From assembly GCA_900313475.1 (NCBI GenBank), contig OMRJ01000154.1, positions 1 to 7,779 of the forward strand: a stretch of DNA of 7,779 nt, given 5' to 3'. Within the stretch, counting starts at the first letter, position 1; each line of letters begins with the position of its first letter. The notes beneath the pieces were generated by a model, which had not been told where the DNA came from, made no database searches, and saw nothing but the letters and a program-made list of their open reading frames with translations. Both the position numbers and the translations under genes were made by a program. This document shows, piece after piece, positions 1-7,016 of this stretch. This DNA comes from an uncultured Eubacteriales bacterium (lineage in GTDB: Bacteria > Bacillota > Clostridia > Oscillospirales > Acutalibacteraceae).

Positions 1-908
1 ATTTTGTTATTCTCAACCTTGCAGACGTCCATTTTTCGGACTACGATTACCGCGCGTGGTATGCTTTTGAGGGAACAGCCACAATAAGACGTCTTGTTGC
101 GTCCGTCAAGCCCGACCTTATCACAGTATCGGGTGATATCGTGTGCGGCGCATCGTCAAAATACTCGATCGCGCGTTTTACCGATTTAATGGAGAGCTTC
201 GGCATACCGTGGGCGCCTATCTTCGGCAACCACGACAAAGAAGCAAACTGCGACGTAAACTATCTTGCGGACGTTATGATGAAAAGCCCCCACTGCGTAA
301 TGCAGAAAGGCGATCCGTCAATGGGAGCAGGCAACTACATAATAAACATTTGCGAAGACAATGACGGCGAACCTGTGCCGGTTGAATCCCTTATCATGTA
401 TTATTGCAGAACGCCTGACGCAAAAAAGCTTATGGACTGGTATGCATGGGCGGCAGACGGCATAAATAAAGCAAGCGGCGGAAAAGCCGAAACGGTCGTT
501 TTCTCCCACATTCCGATTCCGGAATACATCTACGGCTACAATGAGGCATGGGACTCGGAAAACAACCGCTGGAAAGACGGATACAAGGCATACGGCGAGC
601 TGCACGAAAAAATATGCATCGACTACGATGCCGACGGCAAGCCCGTGCTCGAAGGCTTTTTCGACGTGATGAAAGAACACGGAACGAAATATTTCTTTTG
701 CAGCCACGACCACATGAACGATTTTTCGCTCGAATACAAGGGCATTCGTCTCACCTATATGATGAAACTCGGATACGGCTCCGGTTTTCAGATAGGTTTC
801 AACGGCGGAACCGTTATTCGCATAGACAAAGGAATAGAGAGAATTACTCACAAAACGGTATCAACCGGTATCATGAAAGATATCGTTGACATAAACACAA
901 AGGCATAA
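1..908 (+). CDS. Dcr2/purple-acid-phosphatase-like metallophosphoesterase, 5'-truncated by window edge
   Basis: A calcineurin-like binuclear-metal phosphoesterase that would hydrolyse phosphate mono- or diesters; the substrate is unknown. Reading from base 3 gives 301 residues without a stop. All five metal-site blocks are present in order: ADVH (Asp at 24-26, His at 30-32), SGD (Asp at 135-137), GNHD (225-236), SHIP (His at 507-509) and SHDH (His at 705-707 and 711-713). The ending, with a GFFD block, HGTKYFF, SHDHMNDFS and then GIRLTYMMKLGYGSG, matches my knowledge of the Dcr2-like branch. The usual Gly of GHDH is Ser here. A GTG at 141 is the first start-like codon inside the window, but starting there would delete two metal-binding blocks. 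The true start must therefore lie upstream, probably only a few tens of codons away. Any signal peptide is out of view. The stop codon overlaps the ribosome binding site of the next phosphoesterase, so the two are surely co-transcribed. The family is certain; the exact role is not. Confidence 0.93.
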   Translation, partial: FVILNLADVHFSDYDYRAWYAFEGTATIRRLVASVKPDLITVSGDIVCGASSKYSIARFTDLMESFGIPWAPIFGNHDKEANCDVNYLADVMMKSPHCVMQKGDPSMGAGNYIINICEDNDGEPVPVESLIMYYCRTPDAKKLMDWYAWAADGINKASGGKAETVVFSHIPIPEYIYGYNEAWDSENNRWKDGYKAYGELHEKICIDYDADGKPVLEGFFDVMKEHGTKYFFCSHDHMNDFSLEYKGIRLTYMMKLGYGSGFQIGFNGGTVIRIDKGIERITHKTVSTGIMKDIVDINTKA

Positions 909-913
909 AGGAG
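908..913 (+). promoter_or_regulatory. Ribosome binding site for second phosphoesterase
   Basis: AAGGAG lies eight bases before the ATG at 922 and overlaps the last base of the preceding TAA stop. It fixes the start and suggests translational coupling of the two phosphoesterases. Confidence 0.85.
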
Positions 914-921
914 AAAAAACA

Positions 922-1884
922 ATGGCAGCATTTACAAAAATACTCGCAATGATTCAGACGCTCATTATCATGCTTTGTCCGTGTCTGAATTACTCCGTTC
1001 GTTCGGAGGAGGATATAAAGCTTAACGCGGCTATCATTTCCGACGTTCATATTGACACTCGTCTTCCCTGCGGCAAGGCGCTTCTCAAAAAAGCATTCAA
1101 AGACATGAACGGCTGCAAAACGCCGATTGACGCAGCTATTGTTACCGGCGACCTTACGAACTACGGCGACAAGGAATCAATAGTCGACTATTTCAAGATC
1201 TTTTCCGATACAAGCAATGCGGCTGCGAAGATATCCGCAATGGGTAACCACGATATCGGTCACGTTCGAGATCTCGGACTGACGAATCAGGAGGCTCGCG
1301 ATTGGTTTCTTAAAAAACAGAACGAGTACATGGGTACATCGTTTGAAAAAAACTACTACAGCTACGACGTAAACGGCTACAGATTCATTGTTCTCTGCGA
1401 TGAGAGCGAAGACAACTGGGACACGTTCGAGATGTATGATGAGCAAATTGCATGGCTTGACAGTCAGCTTGCCGACGCAACGAAAGACGGACTTCCCTCT
1501 TTTGTTATCTGTCATGAGCCGGTGGAAGGAGTTAACGGTCAGCCTATCGTTTGGGACAACGGTGCTATGGATTCCGACAGCAGCACCAAGATTAAAGCCG
1601 TTATGGAAAAATACAGTAATGTTTTCTTCATAAGCGGTCACATGCATGCGGGTATAAACGGTGAACTCACCGAGAAGGTTCTCGGTTTTAAGTGTGTGGA
1701 AACCCTTAACGGCGTAACATATGTTACACTTCCGACATATCTCCTTGTAAACCGCTTCGGCATTCCGTGGAACGGCATGGGCTTCCAAATGGAGGTTTAC
1801 GGAGAAAAGGTTCTTTTCAGAGCAAGAAGCTTTATTTCGTCGAGATGGTATTCCGCATATGAATTTGAAGTTCCGATCGTTTGA
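922..1884 (+). CDS. Calcineurin-like metallophosphoesterase with hydrophobic N-terminus
   Basis: A 320-residue binuclear metallophosphoesterase, only distantly like its upstream neighbour. Metal-site blocks: SDVH (D41, H43), TGDLTNYGD (D77), MGNHD (N109, H110), CHEP (H198) and SGHMHAG (H240, H242). All expected ligands are present, so it should be active. This arrangement resembles the GpdQ/cAMP-phosphodiesterase-like branch, but the substrate is unknown. Residues about 7-22 are hydrophobic, followed by a polar stretch before the first catalytic strand near 34. This could be an uncleaved membrane anchor or a poor signal peptide. The two cysteines at 19 and 21 do not form a standard lipobox. 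If the segment is real, catalysis is extracytoplasmic. The gene sits 13 bases after the first phosphoesterase with a good ribosome binding site. The pair probably act on related substrates or in different compartments, which is inference. Confidence 0.93.
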   Translation: MAAFTKILAMIQTLIIMLCPCLNYSVRSEEDIKLNAAIISDVHIDTRLPCGKALLKKAFKDMNGCKTPIDAAIVTGDLTNYGDKESIVDYFKIFSDTSNAAAKISAMGNHDIGHVRDLGLTNQEARDWFLKKQNEYMGTSFEKNYYSYDVNGYRFIVLCDESEDNWDTFEMYDEQIAWLDSQLADATKDGLPSFVICHEPVEGVNGQPIVWDNGAMDSDSSTKIKAVMEKYSNVFFISGHMHAGINGELTEKVLGFKCVETLNGVTYVTLPTYLLVNRFGIPWNGMGFQMEVYGEKVLFRARSFISSRWYSAYEFEVPIV

Positions 1885-1996
1885 TCATAGTGCTTCATCC
1901 GTCACCTGCACACGATAAAGAATCAGCATCAAAAGCGGTAACAGCTTTTCTGCAAATCGGCTCGGTTTGTTATCCGCAAATGAGAGGAGAAAAAAA
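1885..1996 (+). other. Intergenic leader before the epimerase gene
   Basis: This 112-base gap is longer than the other spacers in the plus-strand set. It contains a modest hairpin (AAAAGC at 1931-1936 and GCTTTT at 1944-1949, seven-base loop) that could be extended by GCA/TGC across an internal loop. No long T tract follows, so it is a poor terminator. I see no convincing -35/-10 pair. It could hold a weak internal promoter or an attenuating hairpin, or nothing of note. Confidence 0.35.
1984..1990 (+). promoter_or_regulatory. Ribosome binding site deciding the epimerase start
   Basis: GAGGAGA at 1984-1990 is followed by an A-run and the ATG at 1997, which is normal spacing. An in-frame TTG at 1967 would give ten more residues, but it lies upstream of this site and the extra residues are unlike the family. 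The ATG is preferred. Confidence 0.85.
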
Positions 1997-2788
1997 ATGA
2001 GATACGGCACATGTTTAGGCGGCAAGGAAATAAATTTTATCCCCGTTGCCGCAAAATTGGGTTATGATTATTTTGAGACAAATTTCGGTTTTCTCGCAAG
2101 AGGCACCGACGAAGAATTCGAGGAATTTAAAAAGACGGTTTTTGAAAGCGGTATAAAATGCGAGGCTGCAAACTGCTTTATGCCCAACGACTTGCCCGTA
2201 ACGGGTCCGTCCGTTGATTATGACGGAATAAAGGCATATGTAGAAAAGGGCATGAGCAGAGGAAGCGAAGCGGGTCTTCAGACAGTGGTCTTCGGTTCGG
2301 GCGGAGCAAGACGAATACCCGACGGCTTTTCATATGCGGAGGGTATCCGACAGCTGGGATACTTCCTCGGTGAAACAGTTTCCCCGATTGCCGCGAAATA
2401 CGGTATCACGGTGGTAATCGAACCTCTCAGAGCACAGGAGTGCAACATGATAAACACCGTAAATGAAGGCGTTATTTTAAGTGTTTTGGCAGGTAAGAAC
2501 AATATTCAGACGCTTGCCGACATTTACCATATGAAATTTGCCGGCGACACACCCGATAACATCCGCATGCTCAAAGGCTCAATTAAGCATGCACATATTT
2601 CAAACCCGATGCCTGCAGGCATTGCTAAACGCTTTTACATGAAACCGAGTGACGAATGTGATTACAAGGCGTTTGTTGATGCGCTTGAATATGCCGGCTG
2701 CCCACGTTGCTCGATAGAGGCCGGTACAAGCGACTTTGCTTCCGACGCGGAGGAGGCAGCAAAGGTAATTAAAGCTCTCCGAATTTGA
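1997..2788 (+). CDS. Sugar phosphate isomerase/epimerase, xylose-isomerase-like TIM barrel
   Basis: A 263-residue single-domain TIM barrel of the AP endonuclease 2 / xylose isomerase-like superfamily (PF01261), typical of ketose 3-epimerases, hydroxypyruvate isomerase and inosose dehydratase. The metal site is visible: E142 in VVIEPL, D175 in LADIYHM, H200 in KHAHIS and E241 in CSIEAG. H178, three residues after D175, matches the substrate-contacting His of the D-tagatose 3-epimerase group. The 33-residue E-to-D spacing also matches that group as I remember it. The glycine/arginine loop around 100-110 (GSGGARRIPDG) is typical of clostridial members. There is no signal peptide, so it is cytoplasmic. 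It follows the two phosphoesterases, which is compatible with a pathway that dephosphorylates and then isomerises a sugar or polyol. Substrate specificity cannot be assigned from sequence; inosose or ketose is possible. Confidence 0.9.
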   Translation: MRYGTCLGGKEINFIPVAAKLGYDYFETNFGFLARGTDEEFEEFKKTVFESGIKCEAANCFMPNDLPVTGPSVDYDGIKAYVEKGMSRGSEAGLQTVVFGSGGARRIPDGFSYAEGIRQLGYFLGETVSPIAAKYGITVVIEPLRAQECNMINTVNEGVILSVLAGKNNIQTLADIYHMKFAGDTPDNIRMLKGSIKHAHISNPMPAGIAKRFYMKPSDECDYKAFVDALEYAGCPRCSIEAGTSDFASDAEEAAKVIKALRI

Positions 2789-2831
2789 GCATTTTGTTTT
2801 TTGCAATAAAAAAAGACATAAAAAATGATGT

Positions 2832-2875
2832 AAAAAGGTGCTGTAAAAAAACCGGTTTTTTTACAGCACCTTTTT
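2832..2875. terminator. Bidirectional rho-independent terminator
   Basis: A perfect palindrome: AAAAAGGTGCTGTAAAAAAA at 2832-2851, CCGG at 2852-2855, and the exact reverse complement at 2856-2875. On the plus strand the GC-containing outer stem is followed by a T6 tract (2871-2876). On the minus strand it is likewise followed by T5, from the A-run at 2832-2836. It lies 43 bases after the epimerase stop and would end that transcript. It could also stop minus-strand transcripts arriving from the acetyltransferase operon. No other strong T-tailed hairpin is seen closer to the acetyltransferase stop. Confidence 0.9.
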
Positions 2876-2899
2876 TAGGTGATAGAAAAAAGATGAGGA

Positions 2900-2989
2900 A
2901 CGGACAAACTTAGCAAAATCAAGGCTTCAGACTTGATTTTGCCTGCCCGAAGGCGTACAAAGGTACGTCGAGCGGCGAAGTTTGTCTGT
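2900..2989. repeat. Multi-branched inverted-repeat element (candidate dispersed repeat or structured RNA)
   Basis: A compact, almost fully paired intergenic element. The outer stem pairs 2900-2911 with 2978-2989 (core GACAAACTT with AAGTTTGTC, plus one G-T wobble and two further pairs). Inside are three hairpins. The first is an 11-bp perfect stem, GCAAAATCAAG at 2913-2923 with CTTGATTTTGC at 2932-2942 and an eight-base loop. The second is GCC-CGAA-GGC at 2945-2954. The third is CGTAC-AAAG-GTACG at 2954-2967, which shares one base with the second. The wobble pairs only in plus-strand RNA, weakly favouring that strand. On the minus strand the element is followed by a T6 run (2885-2890). It is not a tRNA: there is no T-arm signature or acceptor consensus. 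Such elements are often dispersed in clostridial intergenic regions, but copy number cannot be judged here. Confidence 0.55.
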
Positions 2990-3044
2990 AGTATAAAAAA
3001 TAAAACGGACGCATTCTTAATTACCGTAATAAACTTATGCAATT

Positions 3045-3068
3045 ATTGCAGTCTTTCGGACTTGCAAT
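3045..3068. repeat. Imperfect intergenic hairpin
   Basis: ATTGCAGTC at 3045-3053 pairs with GAC at 3059-3061 and TGCAAT at 3063-3068, leaving one bulged T and a five-base loop. A further TGCAAT at 3038-3043 can compete for the left arm. No T tract follows on either strand, so it is unlikely to be a terminator. Its significance is unknown. Confidence 0.35.
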
Positions 3069-3176
3069 CCCGTTAACATATCATGTAAAAACGTTGATCT
3101 TTACTGTTTTATACGGTCATCGCTTTTTTACAGCCACTTTTTTCTGTTGCCGCGCATTACTCGCTGTTACCGTTAA

Positions 3177-4052
3177 TTATTGCTTCAGAATAATGAAATA
3201 GTCATATTCCTCATCCTCCGACAGAAACGTCATGATTTTTGAGAGCATTTTAAATGAAGAAGTATTTTGCTTAAAGCACTTGGCGCGAATTTCGCTCAAG
3301 CCGAGCGAAAAGGCATATTCCGTAAGAGCAGAAAAAGCCTTTCCGCCGATGCCGTATCCCTGATATTTTTCAAAAAGCCGAATACCCGCATTGGCGCTCC
3401 CGCGGCAGTTAAAGCCGTGAAGCACCGCTTCACCCGCAAGTTCACCGTCACATTTTATTGCAAGACTCAACGAGAGCCCGTTTTTCAGATCGCGTTTTGC
3501 GTCGTTTAAAAAGAAGTCGGGCGCGGGAAACGGGCAGTCGACGCGATAATCGTATCCCCAGAATTTATTTACGGCGTCATCACGGCAAAGTCTGTCGTAC
3601 GCTTCGGCATCACACTCGGAAAGCAGTGACAATACAAATCTGTCGGAGCGGACGGACGGAAACGAATCGCATCCGAAAATCTCAGAAAGCGGTCTGAAAA
3701 CATACAGCCCGTCCGATAATGCTCCGTCACACGGGTTAATATCATAGCGACAGTAACGTTTTTTTAATCTTGAGAGTTTTTCCTCGTCGACAAATGTAAA
3801 AACAAGCGGAATATAATTGTCGGCACAGTAATTCTCAATTTCCGTCAACGCCTTATCCACTTCAAAAATACACTCCGATGCGACAGGAAATTCAAAACCG
3901 ATCCCGTTTTCGTTTTCATGTTTTGTTATAAGGCATCCGGCATCAAAAGCATACTCAACCGCAGCGGAGTTGTTTCCGCCGTCGTCTGTGTCAAAACATC
4001 TTTCGTCTCGTTGCACTGTCAAAAATTCGCAATTCTTATGAAAAATAAGCAT
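3177..4052 (-). CDS. GNAT-family N-acetyltransferase with extra N-terminal domain
   Basis: A 291-residue cytoplasmic protein. Residues about 137-278 form a GNAT domain of the RimJ/RimL-like type, which moves an acetyl group from acetyl-CoA to an amine. It opens with RFVLSLLSECDAEAYDRL. It contains the WGYDYR block at 165-170, the acetyl-CoA pyrophosphate-binding loop QGYGIGG at 231-237, and a following helix ending near QNTSSFKML (262-270). Residues 1-130 are a separate domain. The segment around 65-120 (helix, then IPLVFTFVDEEKLSRL, then LYVF) looks like a degenerate second acyltransferase-like fold, but this is a guess. The ATG at 4052 is supported by GAGAGG five bases upstream (4058-4063). 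It is the last gene of the minus-strand unit, 41 bases after the amidase. The acceptor could be a small metabolite, an antibiotic-like amine or a protein; the sequence does not say. Confidence 0.87.
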   Translation of the reverse strand: MLIFHKNCEFLTVQRDERCFDTDDGGNNSAAVEYAFDAGCLITKHENENGIGFEFPVASECIFEVDKALTEIENYCADNYIPLVFTFVDEEKLSRLKKRYCRYDINPCDGALSDGLYVFRPLSEIFGCDSFPSVRSDRFVLSLLSECDAEAYDRLCRDDAVNKFWGYDYRVDCPFPAPDFFLNDAKRDLKNGLSLSLAIKCDGELAGEAVLHGFNCRGSANAGIRLFEKYQGYGIGGKAFSALTEYAFSLGLSEIRAKCFKQNTSSFKMLSKIMTFLSEDEEYDYFIILKQ

Positions 4053-4057
4053 TTTTT

Positions 4058-4063
4058 CCTCTC
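4058..4063 (-). promoter_or_regulatory. Ribosome binding site for the acetyltransferase
   Basis: On the minus strand GAGAGG precedes the ATG at 4052 by five bases. Just upstream of it, ACCGC-TTGC-GCGGT (4077 down to 4064) makes a five-pair hairpin directly abutting the site. This could protect the downstream message after processing or modulate translation; that is inference. Confidence 0.7.
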
Positions 4064-4093
4064 ACCGCGCAAGCGGTACAGTTTTACCGAAGA

Positions 4094-7003
4094 TCAGTTG
4101 TTCTGTTCAAAGTAATTTCTGATACCGTCACTTATACCCTGCGCTATCCAATACTGGCAGTTATCATTCGCAAGGTTGTCTCCCTCAACGGGATTCGTCA
4201 AAAAACCTGTTTCCACAAGCACCGACGGACAGTTAAACATTCGTGTTACAAAAAACGGATAATACTTCGTTCCCCTGTCTACAGCCGAGTAATTTGAATC
4301 ACCGGGGGCATAGATATAATTTCTGTATACCGAAACAAGCGATGATGAAATTGACGTTGCCAATGGCTTTGAAAAAGGTGTGTAATAGAACGTATGAGTG
4401 CCCGAATCGGCAATATTTTCCGACCCGTCACAGTGAATGCTGACATAAAGATCGGGGTTTTCCGCCGTGAGAATTTCAACGCGCTGTTCAAGAGTAAGCG
4501 GCTTTTCGGCAGTGCGCGTCATAACTACATCAGCACCGAGAGAGGCAAGCATATCACGCGCTTTAAGGGCAATCGCAAGTGTGATCTTTGCCTCCGCAAT
4601 ATCATTTCGGGTTGCAGTACCCGTCATTGAAAGTCCTCCGTGACCGGGGTCGAGCATTATCTTTTTTCCCGCAAGTGATCCGTCGGTATGCTTTTTGAAC
4701 GACACGACAAGTCTGCCGTCTTCATTTTCAAAAATATCATAGCCGTAGAACTGACCCTTTTGCCGGAGATACAGACGCAGTATCATATTTCCCTTGCCGT
4801 CGGAATACAGTTCACTCGAATAAAACGGCGACGCTTCGTCAAAATTCAAAAGTGACTTATTGTAAAACTCGGCGGTGTAATAAAATTTAATGTCAACATA
4901 CTCCGCAGTAAAAGCGCTGACATTAAAAGAATAGTCACGATAGCCTTTTGCAAAATTTTGCGGAGAGGTAGTTATTTCAATCGGTGAGAACCAGTCTTTT
5001 TCAAAAATGATGTCGGTGGAATTTTGCGATGCTTCATCAACCTTGTATACAATGATTTTATTTTCGGGCATGGTATATGCGTTGCTGATAAGCTGAACTC
5101 CCGTGGAATAGACCGACATTCCCGACCGAAGCTCATACCTGACATACCCTTTATCCGAAACCGTGATGTTGTCGACATAGTCGAGCATGCCTTGCGGCAG
5201 AGTAGAATATGTCGGGTGATATGTGTCATATTCGCTGACTGTTCCGAGACGCTCCGTGCCGTCGGTAAGCACTCTGCACATAAGCGAAGTGCCGAGTCCG
5301 TTGTCATTATACGGTGAGATTCCCTTTTCAACGGTGTTTTCGATCTGAGACGGCGCTTTTACCGAATCACGGAAAAATGTCGAATATACAAATTCAAGTA
5401 CGGAATTGAGAAAATCGGATCGGTCGGACTTAAGCAGCGTGACCCGTCCGCACGTTACCGTTTCTTTTGAACCCGAACACTCTGCTGAAATCTTTATATT
5501 TCCGAGATTCAGATCCATATACGAATTATTTTTGAATGAGACACCGCACGAATATACGGAATAGCCGTCCGGAACACCGTCGGTCGAAGCACCGTCGTTC
5601 TTTTCCATTTTATACTGCTTTGAATTGAGATGTGCATAAACGTCCGCTCCGTCAAGACACACGGCATAGATATTCACAACATCGTCCTTTGATACATTCA
5701 CATCCTCCGAAGGGTAATAGCTGTCAATAAGATGTGAATTGCTGTAGACGGAATATGTAACGGTTTTTCCGCAGCAAAAGAAGTTAAACGTATTCTCTCC
5801 GGCAACGAGATTTGCCGTGTACTTAAACGCACCGCCCGACTGCGCAGCAACCTTATCATTGCAGTACACCTTGTGTCCCGAAGCTCCTATACCGTAAAAA
5901 TCTACCGAAGACTTTTCACTGTCCGGAGAAACGCGGGTTATAAGCATAGCTTCATTCGACGGTTCAATAAGCAGCGAAGATATGCTGCGCGCAAATGCCA
6001 TGTCATTTTTTCGAAGTGAATAGGCATTGCGCAAAACAAAACCGTCAAGATTTTCGCAGTCGAAAATATATCTGATTTCATCGCTTATTTCGGTTACGGA
6101 ACCGAAGCCCGCTGCGCCGTTTGAAACACTGTCAGCTCTGTTCACGGCGTAAAAGCCGACTCCTGGACAGCTTGCCGCCAGCGTGTCGAAATAGGACATT
6201 ACACCTCTGAACGGAAGCAAACCGCTCGAAAGCGAGCCTGTTCCCTCAACGCATGCAAAGGATACGGCTCCGCTTTTAAGCGTATTTTTACAATCTTCAC
6301 TGCAATACTCTCCGCCGCTCACGGGGAATATATCAATGCCCAAAAGCTTTTTCGGATGCTCTCTCTTTATATATTCGCCGAAAAATGCGGCAGCCTCATT
6401 ATAACGTCCGTTCGCGTGAAGATATTCGGACGAAATGCAGACCGCATCAAAAGTATAGTTGTTTAGATAATAACTGACAAATTGTGTGTCGAAAACTCCG
6501 GAAGAATTGAACAGCATGGAATCGTTAACGACAAGCACGGTGTAATACGACCGCATTACCGCCTGACCGACCGTTTCCCGCAAAAGGTCAACGGAATTGC
6601 CGTTTGAATCCGCGACGGAGGAGTATTTTCCGAAAATATCGGGAGTGATGAAAACCGTGTTCGATCTGAAATTGCCGAAATAATCAAAATATGAATTGAT
6701 CTCCGCAAATAATGAAGACGCGGCGGCAGTTTCAGGGTCGGCAAGCTCATTGCCGAGATCAAACCATACACCGCTCATATCGGACGGAATAAAAGACGTG
6801 TCGCTTTTTATTGACTCCGTCACGCCGCCGGGCGGAATAATAACGCCGTTGTTAACGGGAAGATCGTCTGTTTTAAAAAAACTGTCGATAGATGCCGTCA
6901 GCCCTCGCGGGAGAGCATCACACAAATAAAGTCCCGATGTCAGCACCACCATCGACAATGCGAGGTAGAGGACGATCGCAATTACATCAATTTTTTTCTT
7001 CAT
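4094..7003 (-). CDS. Membrane-anchored multidomain N-acetylmuramoyl-L-alanine amidase (Amidase_3)
   Basis: A 969-residue surface enzyme that should cleave the bond between muramic acid and L-alanine in peptidoglycan. Residues 5-28 form a hydrophobic signal anchor after MKKK, followed by a low-complexity linker. Residues about 76-346 resemble a glycoside-hydrolase-like TIM barrel (MSGVWFDLG at the start, DGFVLRNAYSLR near the end); no clear catalytic acid pair is visible. Residues about 352-421 look like an Ig-like beta domain (ITRVSP opening, VAGENTFNFF). A long beta-rich region follows, ending in an AMIN-like segment just before 775. Residues 775-969 are the Amidase_3 catalytic domain, with zinc ligands H788 (DPGHGG), E804 (AEAK) and H857 (SIHCDG), and catalytic E931 (VETGFLTNP). 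The catalytic set is complete. Most Amidase_3 proteins are far shorter. The ATG at 7003 has AAAGGTG upstream at somewhat long spacing. It lies 27 bases after the exonuclease-like gene. Confidence 0.93.
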   Translation of the reverse strand: MKKKIDVIAIVLYLALSMVVLTSGLYLCDALPRGLTASIDSFFKTDDLPVNNGVIIPPGGVTESIKSDTSFIPSDMSGVWFDLGNELADPETAAASSLFAEINSYFDYFGNFRSNTVFITPDIFGKYSSVADSNGNSVDLLRETVGQAVMRSYYTVLVVNDSMLFNSSGVFDTQFVSYYLNNYTFDAVCISSEYLHANGRYNEAAAFFGEYIKREHPKKLLGIDIFPVSGGEYCSEDCKNTLKSGAVSFACVEGTGSLSSGLLPFRGVMSYFDTLAASCPGVGFYAVNRADSVSNGAAGFGSVTEISDEIRYIFDCENLDGFVLRNAYSLRKNDMAFARSISSLLIEPSNEAMLITRVSPDSEKSSVDFYGIGASGHKVYCNDKVAAQSGGAFKYTANLVAGENTFNFFCCGKTVTYSVYSNSHLIDSYYPSEDVNVSKDDVVNIYAVCLDGADVYAHLNSKQYKMEKNDGASTDGVPDGYSVYSCGVSFKNNSYMDLNLGNIKISAECSGSKETVTCGRVTLLKSDRSDFLNSVLEFVYSTFFRDSVKAPSQIENTVEKGISPYNDNGLGTSLMCRVLTDGTERLGTVSEYDTYHPTYSTLPQGMLDYVDNITVSDKGYVRYELRSGMSVYSTGVQLISNAYTMPENKIIVYKVDEASQNSTDIIFEKDWFSPIEITTSPQNFAKGYRDYSFNVSAFTAEYVDIKFYYTAEFYNKSLLNFDEASPFYSSELYSDGKGNMILRLYLRQKGQFYGYDIFENEDGRLVVSFKKHTDGSLAGKKIMLDPGHGGLSMTGTATRNDIAEAKITLAIALKARDMLASLGADVVMTRTAEKPLTLEQRVEILTAENPDLYVSIHCDGSENIADSGTHTFYYTPFSKPLATSISSSLVSVYRNYIYAPGDSNYSAVDRGTKYYPFFVTRMFNCPSVLVETGFLTNPVEGDNLANDNCQYWIAQGISDGIRNYFEQNN

Positions 7004-7016
7004 TTCAGCGAAAATA

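Larger units (their letters stand above)
2789..3176. other. Convergent intergenic region, no gene
   Basis: This 388-base stretch lies between the plus-strand epimerase gene and the minus-strand acetyltransferase gene. It holds a palindromic terminator (2832-2875), a multi-branched inverted-repeat element (2900-2989) and an AT-rich remainder (3000-3176) with one imperfect hairpin around 3045-3068. I see no credible open reading frame in it: a frame from ATG 2893 is interrupted by TAG at 2911-2913. Both flanking genes end here, so no promoter is expected. Confidence 0.8.

Noticed and set aside
318..851. Long antisense frames opposite the phosphoesterases (318-851 and 1177-1788)
   Set aside because: They mirror strongly supported genes, lack domain features and have no ribosome binding sites.
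1967..1996. TTG at 1967 as the epimerase start
   Set aside because: It adds a polar ten-residue leader not typical of the family and places the strong ribosome binding site inside the gene; ATG 1997 fits better.
2900..2989. The cloverleaf-like element as a tRNA gene
   Set aside because: The closing stem is 12 bp and there is no T-loop consensus, no proper D-arm and no seven-base anticodon loop with the usual flanking bases.
2893..2989. Small plus-strand reading frame from ATG 2893
   Set aside because: It is broken by TAG at 2911-2913, has no ribosome binding site at good distance, and coincides with the inverted repeats, so the structure explains the sequence better than coding does.
3120..3145. 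Partial similarity of this stretch to one arm of the terminator
   Set aside because: The shared string is short and T-rich with no matching complementary arm, so it is most likely chance.
4972..5331. Alternative frames within the amidase gene
   Set aside because: They are short, low in recognisable features and fully covered by the continuous 969-codon amidase frame.
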